This document shows positions 38,993 through 51,553 of a stretch of 52,722 nt of DNA, one piece after another. Origin of the DNA: Reyranella sp. (lineage in GTDB: Bacteria; Pseudomonadota; Alphaproteobacteria; Reyranellales; Reyranellaceae). Location of the stretch: NCBI GenBank assembly GCA_022844015.1, contig JALHMO010000018.1, positions 1 through 52,722 of the forward strand, in the 5' to 3' direction. The notes beneath the pieces are model-generated. The model did no database searches. It saw only the letters and a list, made by a program, of their open reading frames with translations, and had not been told where the DNA came from. How positions within the stretch are numbered: position 1 is the stretch's first letter; each line of letters starts with the position of its first letter. A program made the position numbers and the translations under genes.

Positions 38993-41983
38993 ATGAATCC
39001 CTTGGACACTGGCGGGATCGATCCGAAGAGGATCGAGCTGGCGGTCACCGAGCGGCTGGTCGCCGTCCCGGTGCTGCCCAAGCTGCTCGCGCTGCCGATC
39101 TTCGGCGGTGCGGCGGCGACGCTCTATGCCGGCATCGCACCCTGGTGGATGTTCGCCCTGCCGGCGCTGATCTACCTGATCTCGGTCTGGGGTTCCTGGC
39201 GCGTCCAGGTGTTGCACGCGCGCGATCCCCGCGCCTTCGGCCCGTCGGGCTGGCGCTGGCTCTACACCGTCACTGCCGTGCCGACCTCGTTCGCCAATGG
39301 GCTGATGGGTGGCCTGTTCGCCACCCTGCCGGACGGCCAGGCGCGGACCCTGTGGACGTTCGCGCTCTGCCTGATCGTCGGCTGGACGCCGTCGCGCGGG
39401 CTCGACGGACGCACCTTCCTGCTCTCGGGTCTCGCCCTGCTGCTGCCGGTCGGCGCCGTGCTGGTCTGGCGCGACGGCAGCCGCGATGCGCTGGGCCTGG
39501 CCGCCGTCATCTTCGGCTTCTTCGTCGTCATAAACATGTTCGCCCGGCTCGAGCGCCGCCGGGTGCGCGAGCAGATCGCGCGCGATCTCGCCGCCGCCGA
39601 CCTGTCGCAGAGCCTCGAGCAGGCGGAGCGCGACGTCGCCTTCGCCGAGGACACGATGCGAACCGTGCTCGACAACATGAGCGACGGCGCGCTGCTCTAC
39701 GAGGGCGACGGCCGCTGGCTCTACCAGAACAAGGCGATGGCGAGCCTGCACCAGATGCCCGACGAGGTGCTGAAGACGCTGCCGACCTTCGCCGACATCA
39801 TTCGCTATCGTGCGCTGCGCGGCGACTATGGCCCGCTCGAGACGTTGCCGGGCGGGCTGGACGGCTGGATCGCCAGTCGCGTTGCCCGGTTCACCGCGCC
39901 GGGCCAGCCGGCCGAGCGGCGGCGCACCGTGACCGGCCGTGTCGTCGAGGTGACCTACCGGCCGCTGCCGGTCGGCCGCGTCCTCACCATCCATCGCGAC
40001 GTCACCGAGATTTCGGAGCAGGAGCGCGAGATCACGGCGGCCCGCGACGAGGCCAACCAGGCGCGCCAGCGCCTGCTGCTCGCCATGGAGGCGATGGACG
40101 ACGGCATCGCCTTTCTCGACAGCGACGAGCGTCTGATCCTGTGCAACGAGGCCTACCGCCGCTTCATGCACCACATGCCCGAGATCGTCGCGCCGGGCGC
40201 GGCGCTGCGCGACGCCATGGTCCATGCCGGCAAGGTCGGTGCCGCACCGCCCAGCGACGATCCCGCCGAGTGGGGGCTTCGCCAGCTCGAGACGGTGCGC
40301 TCGGGCCGGCCGGCGGTGGTCTCCTACGGCCCGCAGAGATGGGCGCGCGTGTCGATGCGCTACGAGGCCGACCGCCGTGCGGTCATCATGGTCAGCGACG
40401 TCTCGGAGGAGCGCCGGCGCCAGCGCGAGCTCGAGCGGGCGCTGGCCTCGGCCGAGAAGTCGCGCGCCGACGCCGAGGCCGCCAACCAGGCCAAGTCGAC
40501 CTTCCTCGCCACCATGAGCCACGAGATCAGGACCCCGATGAACGGCGTCCTGGGCATGCTGGACGTGCTCGAGGCCGAGGGCATGCGTGACAGCCAGGTG
40601 CGCACCGTGGCGACCATGCGCGAGTCGGCGCAGGCGCTCCTGCGCATCATCGACGACCTGCTCGACTTCTCCAAGATCGAGGCCGGCGCCCTCGCGCTCG
40701 AGCAGACGCCGTTCAGCCTGACCGGCCTGGTCGAGAGCACGATCGCCACCTTCCGGCCGCAGGCCGAGCGCAAGGGGCTGTCGCTGGTCGCCGCCATCGC
40801 GCCGGGCTCGACCGACGTACTGATCGGGGATCCGACGCGGGTGCGCCAGATCCTGTTCAACCTGCTGGCCAATGCCCTGAAGTTCACCGATCGGGGCGGC
40901 GCCATGATCCGCGTCCGTACCGAGCCGCTGGGCGAGGCCGGCACGCGCGCAATCCTCTCGGTGAGCGACACCGGCATCGGCATGAGCGAGACCGAGCAGG
41001 CACGGCTGTTCAAGCCGTTCCAGCAGGCCGACAGCTCGACCATGCGCCGCTACGGCGGCACGGGGCTCGGCCTGTCGATCGTGCGCCGTCTGGCGCAGCT
41101 GATGGGCGGCGACGTCACGGTCGAGAGCTCGCCGGGCGGCGGCTCGACCTTCACCGTGACCCTGACGTTGATCGCCGCGCCGGGGGACTCGCCGCTCGCC
41201 GACCTGGCAGCGATGGATTTGGAGTTGGCAGGGGCGGCCGGCGGCACCGCCGGCGGGCCGGCTATGCACGCCGCCAACCGCGTGCTGGTGGTCGACGATC
41301 ATCCGATCAACCGCGAGGTGCTGGTACGCCAGCTCGGGACGCTGGGGGTGACGGCGGATTCGGCGCCGGACGGCCTCGCCGGCCTGCAGGCCTGGCAGCG
41401 CGGCCGCTACGCCATCGTCTTCGCCGACGTGCACATGCCGCTGATGGACGGCCTCGAGATGACGGCCGAGATGCGCCGCATCGAGGCGGCGGAAGACCGG
41501 CCGCGCACGCCGATCGTGGCGGTGACCGCCAACGCCATGGTCGGCGAGGACGAGCGCTGCCGCGAGGCCGGCATGGACGGCTACCTGTCCAAGCCGGTCA
41601 GCCGCGCCCGCCTTCGGGCGACGTTGCAACGCTGGTTGCACGGCGACAATGCGGCCGCACCGGCGATCGACCGGTCAGTGCTCGACCCGTGGATCGGAGG
41701 CGACGAGGGGGCTCGCCGCGACCTTCTGGACAAGTTCCGGCTCTCGGCGGCCGAGTCGCGACGCGACATCGAGACGGCGATGGCGGCGGGAGATCTCGCG
41801 GCCATCGCGGCGGCGGCGCATCGGCTCAAGGGCAGCGCACTCGCGGTCGGCGCGCGGGCGCTCGGCGAGGCCGCCGCGACCCTGGAACGCGCCGCCAAGG
41901 CCGGCGATCGCGCAACCTGCCAGGACGGCCTCGGCCCGCTCGCCGTCGAGGTACAGCGGGCCCAGACGGAAGTCGCGGCCTGA
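38993..41983 (+). CDS. Hybrid histidine kinase with receiver and Hpt domains
   Basis: 996 residues. The ATG at 38993 opens the protein; the frame stays open 114 bases further but that part overlaps the motif pair. About six membrane segments cover ~25-185 ('[20 protein letters not shown]', '[12 protein letters not shown]'). Then a coiled coil, two PAS-like domains (~205-335 and ~345-475), HisKA with His510 ('[17 protein letters not shown]'), the ATPase domain (~610-740, '[13 protein letters not shown]', '[15 protein letters not shown]'), a receiver with Asp812 ('[14 protein letters not shown]'), and Hpt with His943 ('[14 protein letters not shown]'). Phosphate should pass His-Asp-His to the divergent OmpR-type regulator. 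Confidence 0.92.
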   Translation: MNPLDTGGIDPKRIELAVTERLVAVPVLPKLLALPIFGGAAATLYAGIAPWWMFALPALIYLISVWGSWRVQVLHARDPRAFGPSGWRWLYTVTAVPTSFANGLMGGLFATLPDGQARTLWTFALCLIVGWTPSRGLDGRTFLLSGLALLLPVGAVLVWRDGSRDALGLAAVIFGFFVVINMFARLERRRVREQIARDLAAADLSQSLEQAERDVAFAEDTMRTVLDNMSDGALLYEGDGRWLYQNKAMASLHQMPDEVLKTLPTFADIIRYRALRGDYGPLETLPGGLDGWIASRVARFTAPGQPAERRRTVTGRVVEVTYRPLPVGRVLTIHRDVTEISEQEREITAARDEANQARQRLLLAMEAMDDGIAFLDSDERLILCNEAYRRFMHHMPEIVAPGAALRDAMVHAGKVGAAPPSDDPAEWGLRQLETVRSGRPAVVSYGPQRWARVSMRYEADRRAVIMVSDVSEERRRQRELERALASAEKSRADAEAANQAKSTFLATMSHEIRTPMNGVLGMLDVLEAEGMRDSQVRTVATMRESAQALLRIIDDLLDFSKIEAGALALEQTPFSLTGLVESTIATFRPQAERKGLSLVAAIAPGSTDVLIGDPTRVRQILFNLLANALKFTDRGGAMIRVRTEPLGEAGTRAILSVSDTGIGMSETEQARLFKPFQQADSSTMRRYGGTGLGLSIVRRLAQLMGGDVTVESSPGGGSTFTVTLTLIAAPGDSPLADLAAMDLELAGAAGGTAGGPAMHAANRVLVVDDHPINREVLVRQLGTLGVTADSAPDGLAGLQAWQRGRYAIVFADVHMPLMDGLEMTAEMRRIEAAEDRPRTPIVAVTANAMVGEDERCREAGMDGYLSKPVSRARLRATLQRWLHGDNAAAPAIDRSVLDPWIGGDEGARRDLLDKFRLSAAESRRDIETAMAAGDLAAIAAAAHRLKGSALAVGARALGEAAATLERAAKAGDRATCQDGLGPLAVEVQRAQTEVAA

Positions 41984-42255
41984 TCCCTGCCGCCATCGCT
42001 GGCGGTGCCAGAAGCCCAGGCTGATGACGAGGTGCGGTCGACGCGGCTCGGGCGACGGCCGGCCGGGCGCTCTCGACAGTGATTGGGGCCGCCGGCGATG
42101 CGGAGTGCAAGGCGGCGTGACTGCACTCGTGGGTGCCCGCGAGCTTTGCTTCTTCGTCCCGCCGCCGAAAGGCTCGAACGGCCTGGAGAGGCGCGAGGCG
42201 GCCTAGCGTCCCCCTGATCCGGTGGATATGGTCTGCTGACAACCGGGGGAAGGCC

Positions 42256-45200
42256 ATGGCGGGGGAGCCCGACATCGCGGCAAGCCAGTCGGTGGACGCG
42301 CTCGGTCGCCAGGTCGCCGCGCTCACCCGGGAGAACGCACGCCTCGCGCAGGAGAACGCGCGACTGGCGGGCGAGCTGCAGCAGCGCACCGACGATCTTC
42401 GCCAGTCCCGCGAGTACCAGGCCGCGATCGCGATGGAGAACGCCCGCCTGCTGGGCGAGCTCAGCGAGTCGCTCGACAGGCAGACGGCCATGGCGGAAGT
42501 GCTACAGGTGATCTCGCGCTCGCCCGGTGAGCTCGAGCCTGTGCTCGATGCCATTCTCGCCAACGCTGCGCGGCTCTGCGAGGCTCAGTTCGGCTCGGCG
42601 GGATTGCGCGTCGAAGGCGGCTTCCAGGTGGCGGCCGAGATCAACCTTCCTGCCGCGTTCCTCGACTATCTGCGTGCGCACGATCCGATGCCCATCGTGC
42701 CGGGCGGCGCCGTCGAGCGCATGGAGAGGACAGGACAGATCGTCCACATCGCCGATCTCCTGAGCGACACCGGCCCCGGCAGTAGCAGCGAACAGCGCGG
42801 CATTCTCGTCGACTCGGGCGCAAGGACGATGCTCTGGGCACCCATGGTGAAGGACGGCCGGGTCGTCGGCATGATCCACATCTACCGCACCGAGGCGCAG
42901 CCCTTCACCGAGCGCCAGATCGGCTTGCTCCGCACCTTTGCCGACCAGGCGGTGATCGCGATGGAGAACGCCCGCTTGCTGGGCGAGCTGCGCGAGGCGC
43001 TCGACCAGCAGACCGCCACCGGCGACGTGCTGAAGACCATCAGCCGTTCGTCGACCGACCTCGGCGAGGTGCTCGACACGCTGCTCGCGGCCGTCGCGCG
43101 CCTGTGCAAGGCCGACCAGACCTACATGTTCCGCCGACACGGCGAGCAGCACCATCTCGTCGCCGCGCACGGCGTGTCGGCCGAAGGCGAAGCCTTCATT
43201 CGGGCCAATCCGGTCCTGCCCGAACGCGGCACGACCAGCGGGCGGGTGGCGGTGGAAAAGCGCGTCGTGCACATCCACGATGTCCTGACCGATCCCGAGT
43301 ACACCTACGCCGAAGGCCAAAGGACCGCCGGCTTCCGCACCATGCTCGGCCTGCCGCTGCTCAAGGAGGACACCCTGGTGGGGCTGTTCGTGCTGTCGCG
43401 CACGACTGTCGATCCCTTCTCGGCGCGCGAGATCGAGCTGGCCAGCGGCTTCGCCGATCAGGCGATGATCGCCATCGAGAATGCCCGCCTGTTCGAGGAG
43501 CTGCGCGACCGCCAGGCCGAGCTGCGCGTCACCCTGGACAACACCGGCGACGGCGTCGTGATGTTCGACGCCGACTTCAGGCTGGCCTCGTGGAACCGCA
43601 ACTTCCAGGAGATGCTCGACATACCGGACGACTTTGTCGCCGGCCGGCCTGCGCTCGACGACTATGTCCGCCTGCTGGTCGGGCGTGGCGAGCTGGGCGA
43701 AGGCGACCCCGAGCGCATCGTCGCCGGTTATCGCGAGCGCGCCACCCTGCAATGGTCGGTCGAGCGCACGCGGCCCGACGGCCGCATCGTCGAGGTGCGC
43801 AACAACCCGGTGCCGGACGGTGGCGCGGTGCTGATCTATTCCGACATCACCGAGCGCAAGCGGGCCGAGGCCCAGATCGCGGCCGCACGCGACGCCGCCG
43901 AGGAGGCGTTGGAGCAGCAGACGGCGACGGCCGAGATCCTGCAGGCCATCTCGCAGTCGCCGACGGACGTCCAGCCGGTGCTCGACGCGGTGGTCAAGGC
44001 GGCCGTGCGATTTTGCGGCGCCACCGACGCCGTCATCATCCTGCGCGAGGGCGACGGTGCCTTCTTCGCCGCACACGAGGGTCCGACGGTCGTGGCCGTA
44101 GGTTCCAGCTTTCCCCTGAACCGGGAAACCTCCCCGGGCCGGGCCATGCTGGACGGCCGAACCTGCCACCTGCCCGACATCGCGGCGCTCGATCCGGTCG
44201 AGTTCGCGGCGGCCCACCGGCTGGCCGCTGCCCAGGGCTTCCGGGCCTCGCTCGGCGCTCCGTTGCTGCGCCAGAACACGGCCATCGGGTCGGTCACGTT
44301 GCGCAAGGCCGAGGCGGGGCCATTCACGCCGCGGCAGATCGAGCTGCTGGAAACCTTTGCCGCCCAGGCGGTGATCGCCATCGAGAACGTGCGGCTGTTC
44401 AACGATCTCAGCGAGTCGCTGGAGCGGCAGACGGCGACCGCCGACATCCTGAAGGTCATCGCAAGTTCGCCGAACGACGTGCTGCCCGTGTTCGATGTCG
44501 TCGTGAAGGCGGCTGTCCGCCTCTGCGGCGCGCAGGATTCCGTGGTCGTCATTCGTCACGGATCGGAGGTCGTGTTCGAAGCGCACGAAGGGCCTCTTGG
44601 CGGCGACCGCGGCGACCGCTGGCCACTCGTCGGAGAGAACGTGATGGGGCGCGCCATCATCGAAGGCCGGACCATACACGTTGCGGACGCTTCGGCTCTT
44701 GCGCCCGGCGAGTTCGACAGAACGCAGCACGGTATGGTTTTGTACGGCTTCAAGGCCATCGTCGCAGCGCCGTTGATGCGCAAGGGCATCGCGATCGGTG
44801 CCCTGCTGCTGCGCAAGCGCGAGCCCGGCCCCTTCACGCCGCGGCAGATCGAGCTCCTCGAGACCTTCGCCGCCCAGGCGGTGATCGCCATCGAGAACGT
44901 GCGGCTGTTCAACGATCTGCGCGAAGCGCTGGAGCAGCAGACCGCGACCGCCGATATCCTGCGAGTCATCTCCCAGTCGCCAACGGACGTCGCCCCGGTT
45001 TTGACCGCCGTGGCCAGGGCTGCCTTGAAGTTCTGCGGTGCGCGCGACGCCCAGGTTGTTCTGCGCGATGGCGATAGCTGGTCGGTGGTGGCGCACGAGG
45101 GTCCGGTCGGGGCGCTTGGCGGAACAAGACGCTTGAGCCGCCAAACGGCTGGTGGCCGGGCCATGGTCGATGGCGAAGTCGTGCAGATCGCCGACCTTCA

Positions 45201-48200
45201 GTCGGCCGAAGGGGACGAATTCCAGGAGGCACGCGAGCTCGGCGCGAGGCTGGGCTTCCGGTCGGCGCTGGCCGCGCCTCTGTTGCGCGACGATGTCGCG
45301 ATCGGCGCCATTTCGCTGCGGCGGCCCGAAGCGGGCGCGTTCACGCCGCGGCAGGTCGAGCTGCTCCAGAGCTTCGCCGCGCAGGCGGTGATCGCCATCG
45401 AGAACGTCCGGCTGTTCACCGAGCTACGGGATGCGCTGGAGCAGCAGACCGCGACCGCCGACATCCTGAGCGCGATCTCGCGGTCTCCGACCGACGTGCA
45501 GCCGGTGCTGGAAGCGGTCACCGGGGCGGCGCTCCGCTTCTGCGGCGCGCCCGATGCGATCGTCCTGCTGCGCGACGGGGACGAGAACGTCGTCGCCGCG
45601 CACCAAGGCACGCTCACGGCCACCCTCGGGTTGCGCATGCCGATTGCCGGCGGCCAATTCAGCGCCCGGGCCCTGCTCGAAGGCCGCACCCTGCAGGTCG
45701 CCGACGTCGACGACCTGGATCCAGCCGTCTACGCCGGGGTCCTGGACTTGGCCAGGCAGCACGGGTGGCGTGCCTCGGCCGCGGCACCCATGATGCACGG
45801 CGGCAAGGCCATCGGATGCGTCGTCCTGCGCAAGCCGGAGCCAGGCCTCCTGTCGCTTCGCCAGATCGCGCTGCTGGAGACCTTCGCCGCGCAGGCGGTG
45901 ATCGCCATCGAGAACGTGCGGCTGTTCACCGAGCTGCGCGACTCGCTGGAGCGGCAGACCGCCACCGCCGACATCCTGAAGGTGATCGCGAGCTCGCCCG
46001 CCGACACCAAGCCCGCCTTCGACACCATCGCCGACAGCGCCAACCGGCTGCTCGGCGGGCTGTCGACGACAGTCTGGCGCCTGGAGGGCGACGCCTACCA
46101 TCTGGCCGCTTTCACCCCTACCACGCCGGCGGCCGATGAGGCGTTGAAGGCCACCTCCCCGCTGAGCAAGGCGGAGGGCGACGCCATCATGCCTGTGGGC
46201 ACCGGGGACATCTGGGAGATCGCCGACATCGAGAACGCATCGTCGCGCTTTTCGTCGCGACTCCGCGATCTCGCTCGCCTCCGCGGCTATCGCGCCATGC
46301 TGTTCGTCCCCTTGTTGGTCCGGGATACTTTCATCGGCTTCGTCAGCGTGACGCGCCGCGAACCCGGCGCCTTCAGGCCCGACGACGTCCAGTTGCTCAA
46401 GACCTTCGCCGACCAGGCCGTGATCGCCATCCAGAATGCACGCCTGTTCAACGAGCTGAGCGAATCGCTTGAGCAGCAGACGGCGACCGGCGATATCCTG
46501 AAGGCGATCGCGAGTTCGCCGACCGACGTCCAGCCTGTGCTCGACGCGGTGGCGAAGGCGGCGGTGCGGTTCTGCGGCACGACCGACGCAGTTGTTAGTC
46601 TAAGGGACGGCAACGAGGTAACAGTGGTTGCCTACGAAGGTCCTTTGGGGGGCACTTTGGGTCTGCGCCGCGCGATCGATTCGAATGCTTACTTCAGCGC
46701 CATATTCCTTGAAGGCCGAACCGTCCACTTCCCGGACATTCAGGCGCTTGACCCCTCCAAGTATGACGTAGTGCGCCAGATTGCGGCGGAGATTGGCTTT
46801 CGTGCCGTCGTTGGAGCACCACTCTTGCGCGAAGGATCGGTGGTTGGCTCGATCGGTTTGCGTCGTAGGGAGCCCGGTGCCTTCACGCCGGAGCAGATCG
46901 AACTACTGAAAACCTTTGCGGCGCAGGCGGTGATCGCCATCGAGAACGTGCGGCTGTTCACCGAGCTGAAGGAATCGCTGGAGCAGCAGACGGCGACGGG
47001 CGAGATCCTGAGCGCAATCTCGCGCTCTCCGACCGACGTAAAGCCGGTGCTGGCGGCGGTCACCCGGGCGGCGCTGCGGTTCTGCGGCGCTCCCGATGCG
47101 CTCGTCCTGATGCGCGAGGGGGACGAAAACGTCGTCGTCGCGCACGAAGGCACGCTCACGGCAACCCTCGGGTTGCGCCGGCCGATTACCGCCAACTTCA
47201 GCGGCCAGGCCCTGCTCGAAGGCCGCACCCTGCAGATCGCCGACGTCGACGACCTGGATGCAGACCGCTACGCCGCAGTCCTGGCCTTGGCCAGGGAGAA
47301 CGGGTGGCGTTCCTCTGTTGCTGCCCCGATGATGCACGGCGGCAAGGCCATCGGCTGTGTCGTCCTGCGCAAGCCGGAGCCGGGCCTGCTGTCGCCGCGC
47401 CAGATTGCGCTTCTGGAAACCTTCGCCGCTCAGGCGGTGATCGCCATCGAGAACGTGCGGCTGTTCAACGATCTGCGCGAGTCGCTGGACCAGCAGACGG
47501 CGACCGCCGAGATCCTGCGCGTCATCTCGCAGTCGCCGACCGACGTCACACCCGTGCTGGATGCCGTCGTCAGGGCTGCCATACGCTTCTGCGACGCCGA
47601 GGACGCCACGGTCGCGCTACGCGACGGCGATAGCTGGATACAGCGGGCCCATGTCGGTCCTCTCCCGGCGATCGTCGGCGAGCGTTTTTCGCTGGCGCGC
47701 GATACACTGACGGGCCGCACGATACTCGACGGCCGGGCGGTGCACGTCCCCGACGCGGCCGATCTCGATCCCACGGAATTTGCCGGCGCCCTCTCGCTCC
47801 ATGCGCGGCTCGGCGTCCAGGCGTCGCTGGTCACGCCGATGTTGCGCGAGGGCGTGGCGATCGGCGGCATCCACCTGCGCCGGAGGAATCCAGGCGCCTT
47901 CACGGACCGCCAGATCCTGCTCGCCGAGGCCTTCGCCGCCCAGGCGGTGATCGCCATCGAGAACGTGCGGCTGTTCACCGAGCTGAAGGAGTCGCTGGAG
48001 CAGCAGACGGCCACGGCAGAAATCCTGCGGGTGATCGCGAGCTCGCCCGCCGACACGCGGCCCGCCTTCGAGGCGATTGCCAGCAACGCGAATCGCCTGC
48101 TGGGCGGCCTTTCGACCGCGGTGTTCAGACGTGAGGGCGAGCTGTTGCATCTGGCGGCGTTCACGCCCATCAATCCCGAGGCGGACGAGGCGTTGCAGTC

Positions 48201-49872
48201 AGGGTGGCCCCTGCGCGTCGCTGACCTCGACCCCGCCATGTTGCCGACGACCGAGGGCCGGATCGTGCAGATCCCCGACACCGCGGCCGAAACCGTGCCG
48301 GCCCGCTTCCGCGAAGTCTCGGCCAAGCGCGGCAACCGCTCGCTGCTGGCGGTGCCCCTGATGGCCCAGGGGGAGCCGATCGGCACCGTCAACGTGGCGC
48401 GAGCGACGCCGGGCGCTTTCGAGCCCGACGACGTCCAGTTGCTGCAGACCTTCGCCGATCAGGCCGTGATCGCCATCCAGAATGCGCGGTTGCTCACCGA
48501 GCTGCGCAACTCGCTGGAGCAGCAGACCGCCACGGCGGAAATCCTCACGGTGATCTCGCAGTCGCCGACCGATGTTGGGCCGGTGCTGTCTGCGGTGGCA
48601 AGGGCGGCGATGAAATTCTGTGGGGCAAACGATGCCCTGGTCATACTCCGCGATGGCGATGACAGGATCATTGCCGCACACGAAGGCCCCATCGCAACGA
48701 ACATCGGCGAGCGTCGAAGGCTGACGCGCCATACGGCGCCGGGACGCGCAATGACCGATCGGGAAGTCGTCCAGATAGTCGATCTCCAGTCGGTCGAGGG
48801 AGACGCGTTTCCGGAGGGGCGGGAGGTTGGCGCCAGGATGGGCTTCAGATCGGCCCTTGCCGCGCCACTCCTGCGCGACGACGTCTCCATAGGAGCCATC
48901 TCGCTCAGGCGGCGCGAAGCCGGCGCGTTCGAGCCGCGCCAGGTCGAGCTGCTCAAGACCTTCGCCGCTCAGGCGGTGATCGCCATCGAGAACGTGCGCC
49001 TGTTCACTGAATTGCGCGACTCGCTGGAGCGGCTCAAGGCGGCGCAGGCGAACCTGATCCAGTCCGAGAAGATGGCCTCGCTCGGCCAGCTCACGGCGGG
49101 CATCGCGCACGAGATCAAGAACCCGCTGAACTTCGTCAACAACTTCGCCGCCCTCTCGGTCGAGCTTCTGGGCGAGCTCAAGGAGACCGCCGACGCGGCA
49201 TTTGCCACGCTCGATGCGGACACGCAGGCCGAGGTCGACGAGACGATGGAGCTGCTGACGGCTAACCTGGGCAAGATCGCCGAGCACGGCAGGCGCGCCG
49301 ACGGCATCGTCAGGAGCATGCTGTCGCATTCGCGCGGCGGCTCGGGCGACTGGACGCCGTCCGACATCAATGCGCTGGTCGAGGAGGCGCTGAACCTCGC
49401 CTATCACGGCGCGCGCGCCCAGGACAACGAGTTCAACGTGACGCTCGAGCGCGACCTGGAGAAGAACGCGCGGCCGATCGAGGTGGTGCCGCAGGACGTG
49501 ACGCGCGTGTTCCTGAACCTGTTCGGCAACGGCTTCTATGCCGTGGGCAAGCGGCGCAATGCGGACAAGCAGGCGGGCTTCCGGCCGACTCTCAGGGTCT
49601 CGACCCGCGATCTCGGCGAGGCGGTCGAGGTCAGGGTGCGCGACAACGGCACCGGGATTCCATCGGAGGTGCGGGCGAAGCTGTTCCAGCCGTTCTTCAC
49701 CACCAAGCCGACTGGCGAGGGCACCGGGCTCGGCCTGTCGATCAGCTACGATATCGTGACGCAGCAGCATGGCGGCACGATCGAGGTCGAGAGCGAGCCG
49801 GGCAGCTTTACCGAGTTCACCGTGCGCCTGCCGCGCCGCCGCGTCCAAACCAGCAGCAGCGAGAGAGCGTGA
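42256..49872 (+). CDS. Giant sensor histidine kinase with twelve GAF domains
   Basis: 2538 residues; GGGGAAGG precedes the ATG. No membrane segment, so cytoplasmic. After a coiled coil at 1-70, GAF domains recur every ~170 residues, from ~75, 252, 554, 725, 895, 1064, 1234, 1409, 1579, 1749, 1917 and 2089, each introduced by 'QTATAxIL' and closed by '[15 protein letters not shown]'. A PAS domain sits at ~425-545 ('[19 protein letters not shown]'). Most GAFs carry a conserved Cys ('RFCGAxDA'); the seventh and eleventh do not. HisKA follows with His2285 ('[13 protein letters not shown]') and an ATPase domain at ~2400-2525 ('[12 protein letters not shown]', '[14 protein letters not shown]'). The stop overlaps the start of a receiver gene, its probable target. 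Ligands are unknown. Confidence 0.92.
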   Translation: MAGEPDIAASQSVDALGRQVAALTRENARLAQENARLAGELQQRTDDLRQSREYQAAIAMENARLLGELSESLDRQTAMAEVLQVISRSPGELEPVLDAILANAARLCEAQFGSAGLRVEGGFQVAAEINLPAAFLDYLRAHDPMPIVPGGAVERMERTGQIVHIADLLSDTGPGSSSEQRGILVDSGARTMLWAPMVKDGRVVGMIHIYRTEAQPFTERQIGLLRTFADQAVIAMENARLLGELREALDQQTATGDVLKTISRSSTDLGEVLDTLLAAVARLCKADQTYMFRRHGEQHHLVAAHGVSAEGEAFIRANPVLPERGTTSGRVAVEKRVVHIHDVLTDPEYTYAEGQRTAGFRTMLGLPLLKEDTLVGLFVLSRTTVDPFSAREIELASGFADQAMIAIENARLFEELRDRQAELRVTLDNTGDGVVMFDADFRLASWNRNFQEMLDIPDDFVAGRPALDDYVRLLVGRGELGEGDPERIVAGYRERATLQWSVERTRPDGRIVEVRNNPVPDGGAVLIYSDITERKRAEAQIAAARDAAEEALEQQTATAEILQAISQSPTDVQPVLDAVVKAAVRFCGATDAVIILREGDGAFFAAHEGPTVVAVGSSFPLNRETSPGRAMLDGRTCHLPDIAALDPVEFAAAHRLAAAQGFRASLGAPLLRQNTAIGSVTLRKAEAGPFTPRQIELLETFAAQAVIAIENVRLFNDLSESLERQTATADILKVIASSPNDVLPVFDVVVKAAVRLCGAQDSVVVIRHGSEVVFEAHEGPLGGDRGDRWPLVGENVMGRAIIEGRTIHVADASALAPGEFDRTQHGMVLYGFKAIVAAPLMRKGIAIGALLLRKREPGPFTPRQIELLETFAAQAVIAIENVRLFNDLREALEQQTATADILRVISQSPTDVAPVLTAVARAALKFCGARDAQVVLRDGDSWSVVAHEGPVGALGGTRRLSRQTAGGRAMVDGEVVQIADLQSAEGDEFQEARELGARLGFRSALAAPLLRDDVAIGAISLRRPEAGAFTPRQVELLQSFAAQAVIAIENVRLFTELRDALEQQTATADILSAISRSPTDVQPVLEAVTGAALRFCGAPDAIVLLRDGDENVVAAHQGTLTATLGLRMPIAGGQFSARALLEGRTLQVADVDDLDPAVYAGVLDLARQHGWRASAAAPMMHGGKAIGCVVLRKPEPGLLSLRQIALLETFAAQAVIAIENVRLFTELRDSLERQTATADILKVIASSPADTKPAFDTIADSANRLLGGLSTTVWRLEGDAYHLAAFTPTTPAADEALKATSPLSKAEGDAIMPVGTGDIWEIADIENASSRFSSRLRDLARLRGYRAMLFVPLLVRDTFIGFVSVTRREPGAFRPDDVQLLKTFADQAVIAIQNARLFNELSESLEQQTATGDILKAIASSPTDVQPVLDAVAKAAVRFCGTTDAVVSLRDGNEVTVVAYEGPLGGTLGLRRAIDSNAYFSAIFLEGRTVHFPDIQALDPSKYDVVRQIAAEIGFRAVVGAPLLREGSVVGSIGLRRREPGAFTPEQIELLKTFAAQAVIAIENVRLFTELKESLEQQTATGEILSAISRSPTDVKPVLAAVTRAALRFCGAPDALVLMREGDENVVVAHEGTLTATLGLRRPITANFSGQALLEGRTLQIADVDDLDADRYAAVLALARENGWRSSVAAPMMHGGKAIGCVVLRKPEPGLLSPRQIALLETFAAQAVIAIENVRLFNDLRESLDQQTATAEILRVISQSPTDVTPVLDAVVRAAIRFCDAEDATVALRDGDSWIQRAHVGPLPAIVGERFSLARDTLTGRTILDGRAVHVPDAADLDPTEFAGALSLHARLGVQASLVTPMLREGVAIGGIHLRRRNPGAFTDRQILLAEAFAAQAVIAIENVRLFTELKESLEQQTATAEILRVIASSPADTRPAFEAIASNANRLLGGLSTAVFRREGELLHLAAFTPINPEADEALQSGWPLRVADLDPAMLPTTEGRIVQIPDTAAETVPARFREVSAKRGNRSLLAVPLMAQGEPIGTVNVARATPGAFEPDDVQLLQTFADQAVIAIQNARLLTELRNSLEQQTATAEILTVISQSPTDVGPVLSAVARAAMKFCGANDALVILRDGDDRIIAAHEGPIATNIGERRRLTRHTAPGRAMTDREVVQIVDLQSVEGDAFPEGREVGARMGFRSALAAPLLRDDVSIGAISLRRREAGAFEPRQVELLKTFAAQAVIAIENVRLFTELRDSLERLKAAQANLIQSEKMASLGQLTAGIAHEIKNPLNFVNNFAALSVELLGELKETADAAFATLDADTQAEVDETMELLTANLGKIAEHGRRADGIVRSMLSHSRGGSGDWTPSDINALVEEALNLAYHGARAQDNEFNVTLERDLEKNARPIEVVPQDVTRVFLNLFGNGFYAVGKRRNADKQAGFRPTLRVSTRDLGEAVEVRVRDNGTGIPSEVRAKLFQPFFTTKPTGEGTGLGLSISYDIVTQQHGGTIEVESEPGSFTEFTVRLPRRRVQTSSSERA

Positions 49873-50267
49873 TCAGCGTCAGCATCCTCGTGGTCGACGA
49901 CGAGGCCGACGTGGCCGAGCTGTTCCGGCAGCAGTTCCGCCGCGAGGTCCGGCAGGGCCGCTACGTCATCCATTTCGCGCAATCGGCCGAGCAGGCGCTC
50001 GACATGCTGGGCGGCGGCATCCGGCCGGAGCTGATCGTGATCCTGAGCGACATCAACATGCCAGGCATGGACGGGCTGGGCCTGCTGCGCGAGATCAAGG
50101 TGCGGCGCGCCGACCTGCCCGTCATCATGGTGACGGCCTACGGCGACGACGAGCGCCGCCGAAAGGCAACCGAGTTCGGTGCTGCCGAGTTCGTCACCAA
50201 GCCGGTCGATTTCGACGTCCTCAAGAGGCAGTTGCAGCAACTGCCGACCCCGACGGTCCAGGAATGA
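49869..50267 (+). CDS. Single-domain response regulator
   Basis: 132 residues; the GTG overlaps the kinase's TGA. Only a receiver domain is present: 'VSILVVDDEADVAELFRQQF', phosphoacceptor Asp61 in 'VILSDINMPGMDGLGLLRE', Thr in 'VIMVTAYGDDERR' and Lys in 'FVTKPVDFDVLKRQL'. With no output domain it would act by protein contact or as a phosphate carrier. Its receiver is close in sequence to that of the receiver-cyclase encoded next ('RQQFRREVRQGRYVIHFA' against 'KQRFRQRIRQGSLAFRFA'), which points to a shared kinase. Confidence 0.92.
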   Translation: MISVSILVVDDEADVAELFRQQFRREVRQGRYVIHFAQSAEQALDMLGGGIRPELIVILSDINMPGMDGLGLLREIKVRRADLPVIMVTAYGDDERRRKATEFGAAEFVTKPVDFDVLKRQLQQLPTPTVQE

Positions 50268-50297
50268 GGGCAGGCGATCGCATATGGCACTCAATTC

Positions 50298-50418
50298 CGT
50301 CATCCCGAGCGGAGCCGAGCGTAGCGAGGTGCAGTCGAGGGACCTCTCTTTGTTGCGGTGGCGACAAGAAAGGTCCCTCGACTACGCCGCCCGTCGGGCG
50401 GCTTCGCTCGGGATGACG
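50298..50418. repeat. Dispersed inverted repeat, family 2, copy 3
   Basis: Arms CGTCATCCCGA and TCGGGATGACG; inner inverted segments GTCGAGGGACCTCTCTTTG and AAAGGTCCCTCGAC. It lies between the single-domain receiver gene and the receiver-cyclase gene, within one apparent operon. Confidence 0.85.
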
Positions 50419-50470
50419 GCGTTTTTTGTCGAGTGGGAATGCCATTGGGCCGAAGGGGAGGGATGAGCGC

Positions 50471-51553
50471 TTGAGCACGCCCGCCAAGATCCTCGCCGTC
50501 GACGACGAGCCCGACTTCGAGCTGCTGCTGAAGCAGCGCTTTCGCCAGCGCATCCGCCAGGGCAGCCTCGCCTTCCGCTTCGCGCGCCACGGCGAGGAAG
50601 CTCTGGCGGTGCTGGAAGAGGAGCCCGACATCGGCCTGCTGCTGCTCGACATCAACATGCCGGTGATGGACGGGCTCACGCTCCTGGCCGAGCTGCGCGC
50701 GCGCAAGTCGCCGGCGCGGGCGGTCATCGTGTCGGCCTACGGCGACATGGCCAACATCCGCACCGCCATGAACCGCGGCGCCTTCGACTTCGTCACCAAG
50801 CCGGTCGACCTCGCAGACCTCGAGGTCACCATCGACAAGACTCTGGAGACCATCGCCTACGTGCGCGGGCTCGACCGCGAGCGCGCCGCCGCCGAGCGGG
50901 CGCGCGCCAACCTGGCGCGCTATTTCTCGCCCAACATCGTCGACCTGCTGGCCGACAGCGACGAGCCGCTGGGCCCGGTGCGCCGCCAGACCGTGGCCGT
51001 GCTGTTCGTCGACATCGTGGGCTTTACCCGCATGGCGGAGGCGATGCCTCCGGAGGCGGTGGTGGCCATGCTGCGCGAGTTCCACGAGCGCATGGCGGGC
51101 CAGATCTTCGCCTGTGGCGGCACGGTCGAGAAGTATATCGGCGACGCGATCTTCGCCGTGTTCGGCCTGCCGTCGGCGAGCCCGCACGACGCGCTGAACG
51201 CGCTGCGCTGCGCCGCCCTGATGCTGAAGGAGCTTCTGGCCTGGAACGCGGCGCGGGCCGAGAAGGGCGAGCCGTCGCTCGGCATCGGCATCGGGCTGAA
51301 CTACGGCCCGGCCGTGCTGGGCGACGTCGGCAGCGAGCACAGCCTGTCCTTCACCGTGATCGGCGACACCGTCAATGTCGCGAGCCGCCTGCAGGGCCTG
51401 ACCCGCGAGCTCAGCACCCCGCTGGTGGTGGCCGAGGCCATCGTGCGGCAGATCGGAGGCGGCACCTTGCCGCTTGCCCTGCAAGACCACGGCGAACGCG
51501 AGCTGCGCGGCCGCAGCGGGACCATCCGCATCTGGATCCCGGCTCCGGCGTAG
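50471..51553 (+). CDS. Receiver-adenylate cyclase fusion
   Basis: 360 residues from a TTG at 50471, chosen because GGGGAGGG lies eight bases upstream and the receiver begins there. The receiver covers ~5-120, Asp60 in 'LLLLDINMPVMDGLTLL', Lys in 'FVTKPVDLADLEV'. A helical linker follows ('RERAAAERARANLARYF', ending 'FSPNIVDLL'), then a class III cyclase domain at ~170-350: metal Asp in 'LFVDIVGFTRMAEAM' and 'EKYIGDAIFAVFG', adenine-selecting Lys in 'VEKYIGD', and 'FTVIGDTVNVASRL' with Thr as in class IIIb. Phosphorylation by the twelve-GAF kinase is the likely switch, giving cAMP as output. No cAMP-binding protein is in the window. Confidence 0.92.
   Translation: MSTPAKILAVDDEPDFELLLKQRFRQRIRQGSLAFRFARHGEEALAVLEEEPDIGLLLLDINMPVMDGLTLLAELRARKSPARAVIVSAYGDMANIRTAMNRGAFDFVTKPVDLADLEVTIDKTLETIAYVRGLDRERAAAERARANLARYFSPNIVDLLADSDEPLGPVRRQTVAVLFVDIVGFTRMAEAMPPEAVVAMLREFHERMAGQIFACGGTVEKYIGDAIFAVFGLPSASPHDALNALRCAALMLKELLAWNAARAEKGEPSLGIGIGLNYGPAVLGDVGSEHSLSFTVIGDTVNVASRLQGLTRELSTPLVVAEAIVRQIGGGTLPLALQDHGERELRGRSGTIRIWIPAPA

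Noticed and set aside
38816..41641. Minus-strand extension that would give the response regulator over 900 extra N-terminal residues
   Set aside because: The extension is antisense to the hybrid kinase and low in any domain signal; the receiver domain begins normally at 38815.
42480..49030. Regular ~510-base DNA repeats that could be mistaken for a repeat array
   Set aside because: They are coding repeats of GAF units within one open frame, not a CRISPR array: units are too long, and there are no short spacers.
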